Shown piece by piece: positions 7,826 through 16,622 of a DNA stretch of 64,000 nucleotides (position 1 is its first letter; each line of letters begins with the position of its first letter). Both the position numbers and the translations under genes were made by a program. The DNA is from Actinopolyspora halophila DSM 43834 (GTDB lineage: Bacteria > Actinomycetota > Actinomycetes > Mycobacteriales > Pseudonocardiaceae). Where the stretch lies: the NCBI RefSeq assembly GCF_000371785.1, contig NZ_AQUI01000002.1:1024590-1088589 (forward strand), read 5' to 3'. The notes under the pieces were generated by a model that made no database searches, was not told the origin of the DNA, and saw only the letters and a list, made by a program, of their open reading frames with translations.

Positions 7826-10252
7826 TCACCGCTGGCTGCTCGAGCGTCCCCGTGAGCCGCTCCGCGCGGAGTCACCGGGATGTCGGCTCGGTTCCGCCGT
7901 TCCCGTCTTCTCCGTCGTTTCCGGGCGGTGGGACGGAGCGTCGTTCCGCGGCTCGCGCGTGGGCGTGCTCCGCGGCTTCTCGTGACGTTCGCGGTTTTCC
8001 GTGCTCGCGTCGTCACCGGGGCGGGGATCGGTGCTCTTCCGGGAGTTCTCCCCGGTGGGCTCCGGTGTCCGCTCCGGCGTCCGCTCCGGCGTCCGCTCCG
8101 GCGTCGACTCCGGAGCACTGGACGGTTCGGGGGTTTCCCGAGGCCGGTCCTCGTTCGGTCGCCGTGTCTCCGAGTCGGGTTCTTCCCCGGTTTCCGGCCG
8201 GTTCCCGGGAACGTCCCAGTGATCGGGCAGCCGCGAGTACCACGAGGCCAGGGTCACGAGCTCACTGTCCCGCGCGGGGCCCAGCGTGGCCGTCACGGAC
8301 ATCCGCGTCGGCTCCGTCCACTCGAACGTCGGCGCGGACGGCGAGTTCTCCGGTGCGGGAGTTCGGAGGGAGAGCCAGCGTGAATCGTGCAGCCACACCG
8401 CGAAATCGGCCGTCTGGCCGGGGCGCAGCTTCGCGGTGCAGCGCACCTTCGATTCGGTGTGCTCACACTCCGCGGGGACGTGGACCGGCCTGATGCTTTC
8501 CGGCAGATCGAAGGCGAGCCGGGCGGCCCCGGTCGTGTCCCCGGTGTTGCGCACACTGGCGTGCACCCGCGAGGCCAGCCACGGAACCCCGGACCAGCTT
8601 CGTGCGGTGACCCGCACACCGGGCTCGTCGTCGGGAGTCACCCGGACCCGCACGTCGGCGAGCGAGAGCGACATCCCTCCGGCCGTGGTGATGTTCACCC
8701 CGATCTCGCCGTTCCGGGCGTCTTCCCCGGCTCGGAGCGAGAAGTTCGGCTTCATCGCCTCACCGGGGCGCAGCCCCCGGTTCGTGGTGCAGGTCAGCAC
8801 GGCGTCGGCGCGGGTGCAGCCGAACCGCGGTTCCTGCTGTTCGGCGGCCGCGGCGGCCGTGGTGGTGGAGTCGGTCGTCACCCACGCCGGTTCGGTGCTC
8901 GCGGGCTCGGGGTCCGTGGTTTCCGCGGGGGCGTCGTCCGGCAGCGTCGCCGCGATGCCCTCCGGCAGGGAGAACTCGGCCGTGATCGGGTCCGAGATGG
9001 CCGTGCCGTTGTTGCGGAGCTCGACCGGCAGCGTGGCCGGATCGCCTCCCGCGACGAGGCGTATCGGTTCGCCGGGGCCACTGGCGACCAGATCGGCCTC
9101 GTCGGGCGCAGGAGGGGGAGACCGGTCCGGTTCCCCGGGTTGCGGTGACGGCTCCGGTGGTGGTGACTGGGCAGGTGGGGACCGGTCCGGTTCGCTGGGA
9201 GCCGGTTCGGACGGTTCGGACGGGGCGGGGGTGGTTCTCTCCGGGGGAGGTTGGGCCGCGCTCGGGGTGGACTGCTGCCCACCTGCCGCGAGGCCGACGG
9301 CGACAGCCACGACGAGGGCCACGCTGGACGCGACCGTCCCGACGAGCTGACGGGGCAGGGAGCTCGCGGCGCTCGCGGCCCCGGCCGCTCCACCCGCCGC
9401 GCCTGCTCCGGCAGCGGCCGCCGTTCCCCCGGACTTGCCCGCCAGGTAACCGGCTGCTCCGGCGCCGAGCAGGAACGGCGCGACGACGAGGCGGAGACCG
9501 CCGTTGACGTCGCCCAGTTCCTCGGCCAACGCGTTGCAGCGATCGCAGGAATCCAGGTGGTTGTCGACCTGTGTGGCTTCCCGCTTGGAAAGTCCCTTGC
9601 GGGTCCAGGCGCCCAGACGCTCGACGGTGGCCCTGCACCGGTCCAGGTCCTGCCCCGAGTTCTCGAGGTCGCCCAGGTGGACCTGCAGGTAGGCCTGCCG
9701 CAGTCCTTCGCGGGCGCGGTAGGCCAGCGCGGAGACCCCGTTCGGGGTCAGCCCGAGCAGCGGGGCGACCTCGGCGGGGGACTGCCCCTCGACCTCCAGG
9801 TGCCACAACACGGTTTGCCAGCGCTCGGGGATCCGGTTGAAGGCCTGGGTCGCCAGGGAGCGTTCGAGACCGGCCACGGCCGTGTCGGTGAACGGGACGC
9901 GCAGATCGGGGTTCTCCTCGGCCGAGATGTCGTCCGAGTACTGCAGTTTGCGGTCCTTGCGCGTGCGGTCGTAGGCGGTGCGGCGGATCGTGGTGAGCAG
10001 GTAGGCCCTGAATGCGGTGTTCGGTCCCTGGCCGGAACGTAACCCCGTGAGCACCTTCGCGAAGGCCTCGGACACGAGGTCGTCGGCTTCGGCGGAGGAA
10101 CCGGTCAGTTGCCTGGCCATGTTGTGGGCGGCGGAGACGTGCCGTTGGTAGAGCACGCCGTACGCCTCACCAGAACCACCGCGCACGGCTTCGATGAGCT
10201 CGTTGTCACCGGCGTCCTCGAAGTCCTCGAATGCGCCTGGGGCGGTTCCCAC
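7826..10252 (-). CDS. ECF-type sigma factor fused to zinc-finger, membrane anchor and extracytoplasmic repeat region
   Basis: 808 residues from GTG 10252, with a GAGGGGAGAG Shine-Dalgarno. Sigma region 2 is about 17-100 (DDLVSEAFAKVL, AYLLTTIRRTAYD). Region 4 is about 130-190 (IPERWQTVLWHLEVEGQSPAEVAPLLGL). A zinc-finger follows, H232-x3-C236-x2-C239 (NHLDSCDRCN), as in anti-sigma proteins. Then come an Ala/Gly-rich stretch and one TM (about 302-325), a Pro/Ser/Glu linker (about 328-380), and two or more beta-rich DUF11/CARDB-like domains (about 390-680). The tail (about 690-808) is charged and carries an RTPERTPERTPE repeat. Sigma factor, inhibitor and sensor thus sit in one chain, reminiscent of ECF groups with C-terminal extensions. 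Promoter targets are unknown. Confidence 0.85.
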   Translation of the reverse strand: MGTAPGAFEDFEDAGDNELIEAVRGGSGEAYGVLYQRHVSAAHNMARQLTGSSAEADDLVSEAFAKVLTGLRSGQGPNTAFRAYLLTTIRRTAYDRTRKDRKLQYSDDISAEENPDLRVPFTDTAVAGLERSLATQAFNRIPERWQTVLWHLEVEGQSPAEVAPLLGLTPNGVSALAYRAREGLRQAYLQVHLGDLENSGQDLDRCRATVERLGAWTRKGLSKREATQVDNHLDSCDRCNALAEELGDVNGGLRLVVAPFLLGAGAAGYLAGKSGGTAAAAGAGAAGGAAGAASAASSLPRQLVGTVASSVALVVAVAVGLAAGGQQSTPSAAQPPPERTTPAPSEPSEPAPSEPDRSPPAQSPPPEPSPQPGEPDRSPPPAPDEADLVASGPGEPIRLVAGGDPATLPVELRNNGTAISDPITAEFSLPEGIAATLPDDAPAETTDPEPASTEPAWVTTDSTTTAAAAAEQQEPRFGCTRADAVLTCTTNRGLRPGEAMKPNFSLRAGEDARNGEIGVNITTAGGMSLSLADVRVRVTPDDEPGVRVTARSWSGVPWLASRVHASVRNTGDTTGAARLAFDLPESIRPVHVPAECEHTESKVRCTAKLRPGQTADFAVWLHDSRWLSLRTPAPENSPSAPTFEWTEPTRMSVTATLGPARDSELVTLASWYSRLPDHWDVPGNRPETGEEPDSETRRPNEDRPRETPEPSSAPESTPERTPERTPERTPEPTGENSRKSTDPRPGDDASTENRERHEKPRSTPTREPRNDAPSHRPETTEKTGTAEPSRHPGDSARSGSRGRSSSQR

Positions 10253-10428
10253 GCTAGTGCTCTCCCCTCGTCAGGTCCCCGACAGTCGGTCTGGTTGCAC
10301 GCGGTTCGGCCGACTGTACTCAGCGGGGATTCTGATCGAAGCCTTCGGGTGAACGCTATTCGCATCACCGTCATGGGGGACGGATCCACACGTCTCCACT
10401 CACGGGAGTCACGAGTTTTGGAGGCCGG

Positions 10429-11322
10429 ATGAGACCGTCCGACGAACTGTCCCGGTGGCCGAGCGAGAAGGACAACGCCGTCGCCGGTGCGGGGGCGCCG
10501 TCCGCCGCGCCCGATTTGAGCGAGCGCAGACGTGCGCTCCGGGCGCGGTGGAGAAGCGCGACGCTGGCCGCGGGATGGCCGTTCCCGGGGGACTGGTCCT
10601 GCTCCGGGGTGGACCGGGTTTGCGACGCCGCGCTGCGGGAGGAGGAACTCCCCGAGGCGGTGGCCGAACTCGGCGAGCAGCGTGCCGCCGCGGGGATAGG
10701 GCTGGACGAGACGCTGCGGGACCTGGCCGTGCTGCACGCGGTGTCCGCGGGGGAGTGCACCGGAGGCGCCCTGGTGACGGGCGACTGCTCCCGCATCCCG
10801 GCCGAGTTGCTGCACAGGACGGCCGTGGCCTGGGCCGATGTGGTGGCGGGGCGTTCGACGGCCCGGGAGGTGGTCGATGCCCTGACCGGGCTCACCACGC
10901 AGGCCTACCTCCGGATGCGGCTGCACGAGGTGTACTGCGAGACCCGCCGGGAGGAGCACGACGGGGACGTGCGGGAGACGGATCGCTACGAGCTGCTCGC
11001 GGTCACGTTGCCACTGTCGGAACGGACGGGCCGTTGGGCCAGGATGATGGGGGTGGTGCTCGCCGCCGACGTGCTCCGGAGCGTTTTCGACTCGGGGGAG
11101 ACGCTTTCCCTGCTGCGGGAGTCCACCCCCGTGGTGCTCACCAGGATCCGCAGCGGGCTCGCCGAGCGGCGCGCGTGGGCCGAGCTGATGATCGCCGACC
11201 GGCTGCGGGCCGATCCCGAACTGCGGACGGCGTGCGTCTCCGCGGAGGAGGTGCGCCTGCGGCAGCTGCGGCTGCCCTCCGAGTACGCGGAGGCCTGCGA
11301 GCTGCTCGACACGCTCGGCTGA
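10429..11322 (+). CDS. unrecognised actinobacterial protein
   Basis: 297 residues from ATG 10429 (GGAGG upstream). I do not recognise the family. It is largely alpha-helical and soluble, with no signal peptide or membrane segment. The middle (about 85-180) is rich in Leu/Ala and acidic residues. The C-terminal half (RYELLAVTLPLSERTGRWARMM, TPVVLTRIRSGLAERRAW) has an alternating alpha/beta pattern that could be a degenerate nucleotide-cyclase-like fold; this is only a guess. It is divergent from the sigma-fusion gene and followed by purK after 251 bp. Confidence 0.7.
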   Translation: MRPSDELSRWPSEKDNAVAGAGAPSAAPDLSERRRALRARWRSATLAAGWPFPGDWSCSGVDRVCDAALREEELPEAVAELGEQRAAAGIGLDETLRDLAVLHAVSAGECTGGALVTGDCSRIPAELLHRTAVAWADVVAGRSTAREVVDALTGLTTQAYLRMRLHEVYCETRREEHDGDVRETDRYELLAVTLPLSERTGRWARMMGVVLAADVLRSVFDSGETLSLLRESTPVVLTRIRSGLAERRAWAELMIADRLRADPELRTACVSAEEVRLRQLRLPSEYAEACELLDTLG

Positions 11323-11573
11323 CCGGGGAATTCGGAGTTCCCGTTGGGGGACAACAGTGCCCGACAGGGGATTCGCAGGGGTGGTGCGCTTCCGGGAGAG
11401 GTGCGGCTCCGGGAAGCTCCCGGCTCCGCCCGCCTCGTGAGGGAAGGCGCCGGGAGGAAAAGCCCCGGAAAGTTCCCACCACAGCCAACAGCTCGCCCCG
11501 GAGGACCCCGGTGAGGCGCGGTCGCTCCCTCGGTGCGGGTCCGTTCACCCGGACCGGGTAAAGTGCCCGGTCT

Positions 11574-12758
11574 GTGGACCACCGCACCGCAACTCCCGTC
11601 GTCGGCATGGTCGGTGGTGGCCAGCTGGCGCGCATGACGCACCAGGCGGCCATCGGACTCGGCCAGTCGTTGAAGATACTGGCCGCCGCTCCCGGCGAGT
11701 CGGCGGCTCTCGTGGCGCCGAACGTGGAGATCGGTTCGCACACCGATCTGGCCGCCCTGCGCGCGTTCGCGAGCGGGTGCGACGCCGTCACGTTCGATCA
11801 CGAGCACGTTCCCCCGGAGCATCTCCGGGCGCTCGCGGCCGAGGGGGTCGCCGTGCACCCGGGGCCGGACGCGCTGCTGCACGCCCAGGACAAGCTCGTC
11901 ATGCGCAACAAGCTCGCCGAGCTGGGGCTCCCGGTGCCGCCGTTCGCGAAGGTGAACGGTGTCGGGGACGTCCTCGAGTTCGGGGCCGAGCACGGTTGGC
12001 CGTGCGTGCTCAAGGCCGCTCGCGGCGGTTACGACGGCAAGGGCGTCTGGGTGCTGAACACACCCGACGGGGCGCACCGCACGGTCAACGAGCTGCTCGA
12101 GGCCGGCACCCCGCTGATGGTCGAACAGAGTGTGGCGCTGCGCAGGGAGCTCGCTGTGCTGGTCGCGCGCTCGCCGTTCGGCCAGGGGGCGGCCTGGCCG
12201 GTGGTGGAGACCGTGCAGTCGGACGGAGTCTGCGTGCAGGTGCTCGCACCCGCCCCGAACACTTCGGAGGAGCTCGGGCAGCGCGCCCAGAACATCGGGC
12301 TGCGCATCGCCGAGGAGCTGGGGGTCGTCGGGGTGCTCGCCGTCGAGCTGTTCGAGACGGCCGACGGGCTGGTGATCAACGAGCTGGCCATGCGGCCGCA
12401 CAACTCCGGCCACTTCAGCATCGAGGGGGCGCGCACCTCGCAGTTCGAGCAGCACGTGCGGGCCGTGCTGGACTACCCGCTCGGCAGCACCGAACTCACC
12501 GCGCCCGCCGTGGTGATGGGCAACGTGCTCGCGGCCCCGACCGAACCGAGGATGAGCCTGGACGAGCGGGTGCATCACCTGTTCGCCCGCTATCCGCACG
12601 CCAAGATCCACCTGTACGGCAAGACCGAGCGGCCGGGCCGCAAGGTCGGGCACGTCAACCTGCTCGGCGACCGGATGGACGAAACGCGCGAGCAGGCGCG
12701 GCTGGCCGCGCACTGGCTGGCGCACGCCGAGTGGCCCGACGGATACTCGGTCCACTGA
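11574..12758 (+). CDS. purK: N5-carboxyaminoimidazole ribonucleotide synthetase
   Basis: 394 residues. ATP-grasp enzyme that carboxylates AIR to N5-CAIR in de novo purine synthesis. Diagnostic motifs: GMVGGGQLARM at the N-terminus, DHEHVPPE, the ATP-grasp loop AARGGYDGKGVW, ELFETADGLVINELAMRPHNSGH and HFSIEGARTSQFEQH. Length is normal for the family. GTG start; TAAAGT at 11559-11564 suggests a near-leaderless transcript. Its partner purE is not adjacent: a regulator locus sits between them (12838-14211). Confidence 0.95.
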   Translation: MDHRTATPVVGMVGGGQLARMTHQAAIGLGQSLKILAAAPGESAALVAPNVEIGSHTDLAALRAFASGCDAVTFDHEHVPPEHLRALAAEGVAVHPGPDALLHAQDKLVMRNKLAELGLPVPPFAKVNGVGDVLEFGAEHGWPCVLKAARGGYDGKGVWVLNTPDGAHRTVNELLEAGTPLMVEQSVALRRELAVLVARSPFGQGAAWPVVETVQSDGVCVQVLAPAPNTSEELGQRAQNIGLRIAEELGVVGVLAVELFETADGLVINELAMRPHNSGHFSIEGARTSQFEQHVRAVLDYPLGSTELTAPAVVMGNVLAAPTEPRMSLDERVHHLFARYPHAKIHLYGKTERPGRKVGHVNLLGDRMDETREQARLAAHWLAHAEWPDGYSVH

Positions 12759-12837
12759 TTCGGGGAGCGCTCGGCGGTTCGGCTCTCGTGGCGGTGCCGG
12801 TGGCCGCGTCCACCGGCACGAGGGGACGCGCAGTCGT

Positions 12838-13038
12838 TCAGCCGTGCTGCTTTCGCCGGAGTTCGTGGAGTGCTGCGGTGCCGTTGTGGAGGAGGTTGGC
12901 CAGGCCCGTTTCGGTGGCGACGAGCTCCACGCCCGAGCCCTGACCGCCGAGCTCCATTTCCACGACGTCGCCGCACACCGCGTAGCGGATCGGGCAGTCG
13001 TCCACCTCGACCCAGACTCCCGTGTCGATCCCGTTCAT
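12838..13038 (-). CDS. small protein divergent from XRE regulator, function unknown
   Basis: 66 residues from ATG 13038 with AAAGGAG 6-7 nt upstream. It begins MNGIDTGVWVEVDDCP. The frame is open further upstream, but the SD selects this start. The sequence predicts a beta-rich fold (VWVEVDD, IRYAVCGDVVEMEL, GVELVATETGL) followed by a helix. It has no known motif that I recognise. It shares an operator region with the XRE gene at 13167, suggesting joint control. Small partners of this kind accompany XRE/DUF397 loci in actinomycetes. Confidence 0.6.
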   Translation of the reverse strand: MNGIDTGVWVEVDDCPIRYAVCGDVVEMELGGQGSGVELVATETGLANLLHNGTAALHELRRKQHG

Positions 13039-13051
13039 CACGGCTCCTTTC

Positions 13052-13094
13052 GTCGGTAGCTTGCTTGAATTCAAGCAAAGTTGATTCAACCGAC
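13052..13094. promoter_or_regulatory. nested palindromes between divergent genes, candidate XRE operator
   Basis: Positions 13061-13078 read TTGCTTGAATTCAAGCAA, a perfect 18-bp palindrome. GTTGA-T-TCAAC follows at 13080-13090, and GTCGGT (13052-13057) pairs with ACCGAC (13089-13094). The cluster lies between the start codons at 13038 (minus) and 13167 (plus), where an autoregulating XRE protein would bind. Confidence 0.6.
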
Positions 13095-13166
13095 ACAAGA
13101 GAGTTCACAGGGCCCGATCAGGTGAGAACGCGTGGGTGCGATGATCCCTCCTCAGGAGGTCCGCAG

Positions 13167-14030
13167 ATGATCACATCGTCATCTCCCGTTGCCGTCCGGT
13201 ACTATCTCGCGCTTCGCCTGGGGCGACTTCGCGGCGAAGCGGGACTGACCAAGCAACAGGTAGCCAAACGTATCGGGCGTACGGGGCAGACCGTCGCCAA
13301 TATCGAGAAAGCCGTCAACGCGCCAACTCAGAGCGACCTGGAGAAGTTGCTCGAGATCTACGAGGCTTCCGAGGATTTTTCCGAGTTGCGTGACCTGCTG
13401 CCTGTTGCGCGACGCAGCGCCCCGAGAAGCCAGGCTCCCGTGCCTGAGGACTACGACCTTCGGCTGAACCTGGAGGTCGGCATGGCGGAACTGGACATCC
13501 TCAGCGGTTCGCTGGTGCCGGGGTTGCTGCAGGTTTCCGCTTATGCCGCCGCCGTTTTCCGGGCCAATCCGAACCTCTCCGACGAGGAGATCGAGCAGCT
13601 CGTTGCGGCCCGGATGGACCGAAAGAAGATCTTCACCAGGCGGGAGAGTCCCGTTCGGCTGTACGTGGTCGTGGACGAGAGCGTGCTGTACAGGTCTCGC
13701 GGCGGTGCTGCCGCGATGCGGGAGCAGCTCGACTACCTGCTGGACGTGGCCAGGACGCCCGAAGTGGACCTCCAAGTGCTCCCGATGGACGCCGGGTCCT
13801 ATCTCGGGGAGGGAACGTCGTGGACGATCATGAACTTCCCCGAACCGTTGAGAGGACATCCCGGACTCGTCCATCTGGATTTGCTCGGTGAAGCTCGCTA
13901 CGTCGACGACAGCCACATGGTGGAGCAGTATCAGCGGGCGTGGCGGCACATCATGGCTACCGCGGCCTCACCGGAACGGTCCCTGGACATGATTCGGGAA
14001 GCGAAAGGAAAGTATGTTCCCCGCAGCTGA
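13167..14030 (+). CDS. XRE-family regulator with DUF5753 (Scr1 type)
   Basis: 287 residues from ATG 13167, with AGGAGG at 13154-13159. The N-terminal helix-turn-helix is about 12-70 (LRGEAGLTKQQVAKRIGRTGQTVANIEKA). The DUF5753 ligand/partner domain is about 95-275 (ASGSLVPGLLQVSAYA-type helix, VVDESVLYRS, DLQVLPMDAGSY). Such regulators work with a small DUF397 partner and control development or antibiotic genes in actinomycetes. The DUF397 gene overlaps its 3' end by 17 bp. The locus splits purK from purE. Confidence 0.9.
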   Translation: MITSSSPVAVRYYLALRLGRLRGEAGLTKQQVAKRIGRTGQTVANIEKAVNAPTQSDLEKLLEIYEASEDFSELRDLLPVARRSAPRSQAPVPEDYDLRLNLEVGMAELDILSGSLVPGLLQVSAYAAAVFRANPNLSDEEIEQLVAARMDRKKIFTRRESPVRLYVVVDESVLYRSRGGAAAMREQLDYLLDVARTPEVDLQVLPMDAGSYLGEGTSWTIMNFPEPLRGHPGLVHLDLLGEARYVDDSHMVEQYQRAWRHIMATAASPERSLDMIREAKGKYVPRS

Positions 14031-14211
14031 GCAGCTGTTCCCGGAATGGCGCAAATCCAGTCACAGCGACCCGGAGCGTGACTGCGTCGAGGTGGCCGGT
14101 TCGTCCGATGTGGTCGGTGTGCGGGACGGCAAGCAGGGTGCCGATTCGCCGGTGCTGGTGTTCGACCGGGAGCTGTGGCGGGACTTCCTGGCCGCGTTGC
14201 GGAGCGGCTGA
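14014..14211 (+). CDS. DUF397 protein (Scr1/BldB-like small partner)
   Basis: 65 residues from ATG 14014. The DUF397 pattern is clear: PEWRKSSHSDPERDCVEVAG, VGVRDGKQ, and FDRELWRDFLAAL at the C-terminus. It overlaps the XRE gene by 17 bp in another frame, indicating translational coupling. These small proteins bind and antagonise or modulate the cognate XRE protein. A second XRE/DUF397 pair lies at 39870-40909. Confidence 0.88.
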   Translation: MFPAAEQLFPEWRKSSHSDPERDCVEVAGSSDVVGVRDGKQGADSPVLVFDRELWRDFLAALRSG

Positions 14212-14246
14212 ACTCCGGCCGTGGAGTCGTGATCCCACCGGTGCTC

Positions 14247-14252
14247 TAGGCT
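14247..14252 (+). promoter_or_regulatory. -10 hexamer TAGGCT, predicted leaderless start of purE
   Basis: TAGGCT followed by 6 nt and the GTG at 14259; no Shine-Dalgarno between them. purE therefore seems to have its own promoter rather than depending on the inserted regulator locus. Confidence 0.5.
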
Positions 14253-14258
14253 CTGCGG

Positions 14259-14831
14259 GTGAACGAGCGAGCCGCGTATCGGGAGGAAGTCTTGGCGGAG
14301 TCCGGTGAACAGCGTGCCGGGGAACCACTGGTCGGCCTGGTCATGGGCAGCGACTCGGACTGGTCGGTGATGCGGGAGGCGGGTCAGACGCTGACCGAGT
14401 TCGACGTCCCCTACGAGGTGGGGGTGTACTCGGCGCACCGCACTCCGCAGCGGATGCTGGACTACGCGCGCGGTGCGGCAGACCGCGGCATCAGGGTGAT
14501 CATCGCGGGAGCCGGGGGCGCGGCGCACCTGCCCGGCATGGTCGCCTCGGCCACGGTGCTCCCCGTGATCGGGGTCCCCGTGCCGCTGAAGCACCTGGAC
14601 GGCATGGACTCGCTGCTGTCGATCGTGCAGATGCCCGCGGGCATCCCGGTCGCGACCGTCTCGGTCGGCGGGGCGGGCAACGCGGGACTGCTCGCCGTGC
14701 GCACCCTCGCCGCGGACTCCGGTGAGCTGGGCAGCAGGCTGCGCACCCGCATGGCCGAGTACCAGGACGGGCTGGAGAACAAGGTGCTGGACAAGCACGC
14801 CGCGCTGCGGGAACGGGCCGGGCAGGACTGA
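14259..14831 (+). CDS. purE: 5-(carboxyamino)imidazole ribonucleotide mutase
   Basis: 190 residues. Converts N5-CAIR to CAIR in purine synthesis, after PurK. Class I PurE motifs are visible: [18 protein letters not shown] with the catalytic histidine, [12 protein letters not shown], and [14 protein letters not shown]. About 20 extra residues precede the conserved core. The actual start could be later, but the TAGGCT-GTG spacing supports 14259. Confidence 0.95.
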   Translation: MNERAAYREEVLAESGEQRAGEPLVGLVMGSDSDWSVMREAGQTLTEFDVPYEVGVYSAHRTPQRMLDYARGAADRGIRVIIAGAGGAAHLPGMVASATVLPVIGVPVPLKHLDGMDSLLSIVQMPAGIPVATVSVGGAGNAGLLAVRTLAADSGELGSRLRTRMAEYQDGLENKVLDKHAALRERAGQD

Positions 14832-14931
14832 ACACCGCCCGCAGCGGCGCGGCGGTGGCGCGTTCGAACACGCCGATCCTCTTATCGGCGGGCCGTGCCG
14901 GACACCGGCCCGCCTGGGGAGAACGGAGCGC

Positions 14932-15717
14932 TCAACCGAGCTCGTTGACGAGCACGGCCTCCTGGGCGCTGCCCACCGGCCCGTGCGGGTCGAACAGCCG
15001 TGCGTGGGCCAGTCCGATACCGCTGGTCTCGACGTCGCGCCTGATCTCCATGCCGAGCCATTCGCCCGCGGGCCGCCGGTGCAGGTAGCAGGTGATGTCG
15101 GTGTTGATCCACGGACCGAACAGCTCGCCGACCGGGCTGGCCGCGCTGATGCAGTCCACGAGCGTGGCGGTGTGCACCAGCGGGGTGAGCGCTTCCCCGG
15201 GCAGCAGCGGCACGGGCATGCGCATCCACACCCTGCTGGCGTCGGGGCTGCTCTGGTCGTCGATCCAGCGGACGTCGACCACGTCGTGCACGCCCCAGCG
15301 CAGCCCCAGCTCGGGCGGAATCAGCGAACCGTCCGCGATCCCCTCGGGGCCGGGGAAGGGCGCTCCCGGCTCGTTCGCGGAGCCGTCCAGCTCGGTGGGG
15401 CGCAGCGCCTGAACAGTGGCCCGCGTGCGGACCTCCCCGTCGCAGACCAGCTCGGCCTGGATCACCTGGAGTCTCTTGCCGGAGCGCAGCGTCGTCGCCG
15501 ACACGGCCACCTCGCGACGGGGCACCGGGCGCATCAGGTCGAAGGTCATCCGGGCGACGAACAGTTCGGGGTCGGTGAGGGCGCGTTCGGCGGCCCGGGC
15601 GAGCAACCCGGCGACGGGGCCGCCGCCGGTCAGCTCTCCCCACGGGTTTCCCGCCGCCTCGGTGGGCAGGAACCGGTCTCCCGCGAACTGGAACAGCGTC
15701 TGGGTGGTATCGGACAC
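14932..15717 (-). CDS. acyl-CoA thioesterase-like protein (double hot-dog)
   Basis: 261 residues. The arrangement is that of the TesB/4HBT_3 family: an N-terminal hot-dog (about 25-115, GGGPVAGLLARAAERAL, FVARMTFDLMRPVP) and a C-terminal hot-dog (about 150-258, LVHTATLVDC, WINTDITCYLHRRPAGEWLGM, LAHARLFDPHGPVGSAQEA). Members hydrolyse acyl-CoA thioesters or are non-catalytic relatives. It has no operon partner on the same strand within 100 bp. The substrate is unknown. Confidence 0.8.
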   Translation of the reverse strand: MSDTTQTLFQFAGDRFLPTEAAGNPWGELTGGGPVAGLLARAAERALTDPELFVARMTFDLMRPVPRREVAVSATTLRSGKRLQVIQAELVCDGEVRTRATVQALRPTELDGSANEPGAPFPGPEGIADGSLIPPELGLRWGVHDVVDVRWIDDQSSPDASRVWMRMPVPLLPGEALTPLVHTATLVDCISAASPVGELFGPWINTDITCYLHRRPAGEWLGMEIRRDVETSGIGLAHARLFDPHGPVGSAQEAVLVNELG

Positions 15718-15819
15718 ACGCAGATGCTACTTGCGAGTAAAGAAAATTGCGAGACGGGATGGATCCGTTTTTGTCGGGCGTCGGGCCGATGTCCGGGCAC
15801 CGACGCCCGAGCCGCGTCG

Positions 15820-16545
15820 TCAGCGAGTGCCCAGCTCCACGGTGGCCCGCTCGTCCCCGCGGCGCTTGTCCAGCAGCTGGGAAGTGTCAGCGGGCAGTCC
15901 CGTGAGCTGCACCAGTGAGGCCTGGGCGGCGAGCGCGGCCAGCAAACCGTCCAGCACCCCGTCCGGCAGTGTCCAATCCAGAGTGGACAAGACCCGGTCG
16001 TTCTTTCCGATCCCCAGGGACTCGGCGCGGTTCCGAGCGGAACTCACCAGCTCGTCCACCGTCCGGTCGAGCAGGGCCGGGGCGTCACCGGGCACGGGGA
16101 CCACGGGCGAGAACTCGTCGCCGCGGATGCGCACCTCGGAAGCGAAGTCCAGCACTCCGTCCTCCAAACCGGGGACGGACCCTCCGAGAGCGTCCAGACC
16201 GACCGCCACGGCGGTGTCCGCCCCCTCGGCCTCGGAGAGCCGGTCCCCGGGGACGAAGGCGGCTTCCGCACCCGAAGCGGAATCGACGACCCGGGCGCCG
16301 CACCACCAGGCCCCGAGCAGGATCCCCGCCGTCTGCCAGTGCGCGGGCAGGCGCACCGCCACGGGGGTGCCCGGTTCGGCGTCGAGCTCCTCGGTCAGCC
16401 AGTTGGCGGTCTTGGCGGCCCAGTTGCCCAGGGTGGCCCTGGAGAGCTCGACCCGTCCTCCTGCGGCTTCGTCGTAGTGCGTGATCAGCGGTCGCGATGC
16501 TCCGCTCGCCAGCATCGGAGCCAGCAGCGTTTGCGTGACGCTCAT
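15820..16545 (-). CDS. TIGR03089 family protein (AMP-binding-like)
   Basis: 241 residues. It resembles the N-terminal part of an adenylating enzyme (ITHYDEAAGGRVELSRATLGNWAAKTANWL, GTPVAVRLPAHWQTAGILLGAWWCGARVV) but lacks the P-loop and the C-terminal lid, as is usual for the actinobacterial TIGR03089 family. In mycobacteria a member lies beside an LCP gene, as here (16623). Function is unknown; a role in envelope biosynthesis is suggested only by this conserved neighbourhood. Confidence 0.8.
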   Translation of the reverse strand: MSVTQTLLAPMLASGASRPLITHYDEAAGGRVELSRATLGNWAAKTANWLTEELDAEPGTPVAVRLPAHWQTAGILLGAWWCGARVVDSASGAEAAFVPGDRLSEAEGADTAVAVGLDALGGSVPGLEDGVLDFASEVRIRGDEFSPVVPVPGDAPALLDRTVDELVSSARNRAESLGIGKNDRVLSTLDWTLPDGVLDGLLAALAAQASLVQLTGLPADTSQLLDKRRGDERATVELGTR

Positions 16546-16622
16546 GAGGGCAGGCTAACGGACGGCGTTCGTACCGGAGTCGGCCAGGAACGCCGAAGCC
16601 GCGACTGAGGACGGCGGTTCCC

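Noticed and set aside
8286-9350. 354-codon plus-strand open frame
   Set aside because: Antisense to the extracytoplasmic part of the sigma-fusion gene; Ser/Gly-rich artefact of GC-rich codon bias.
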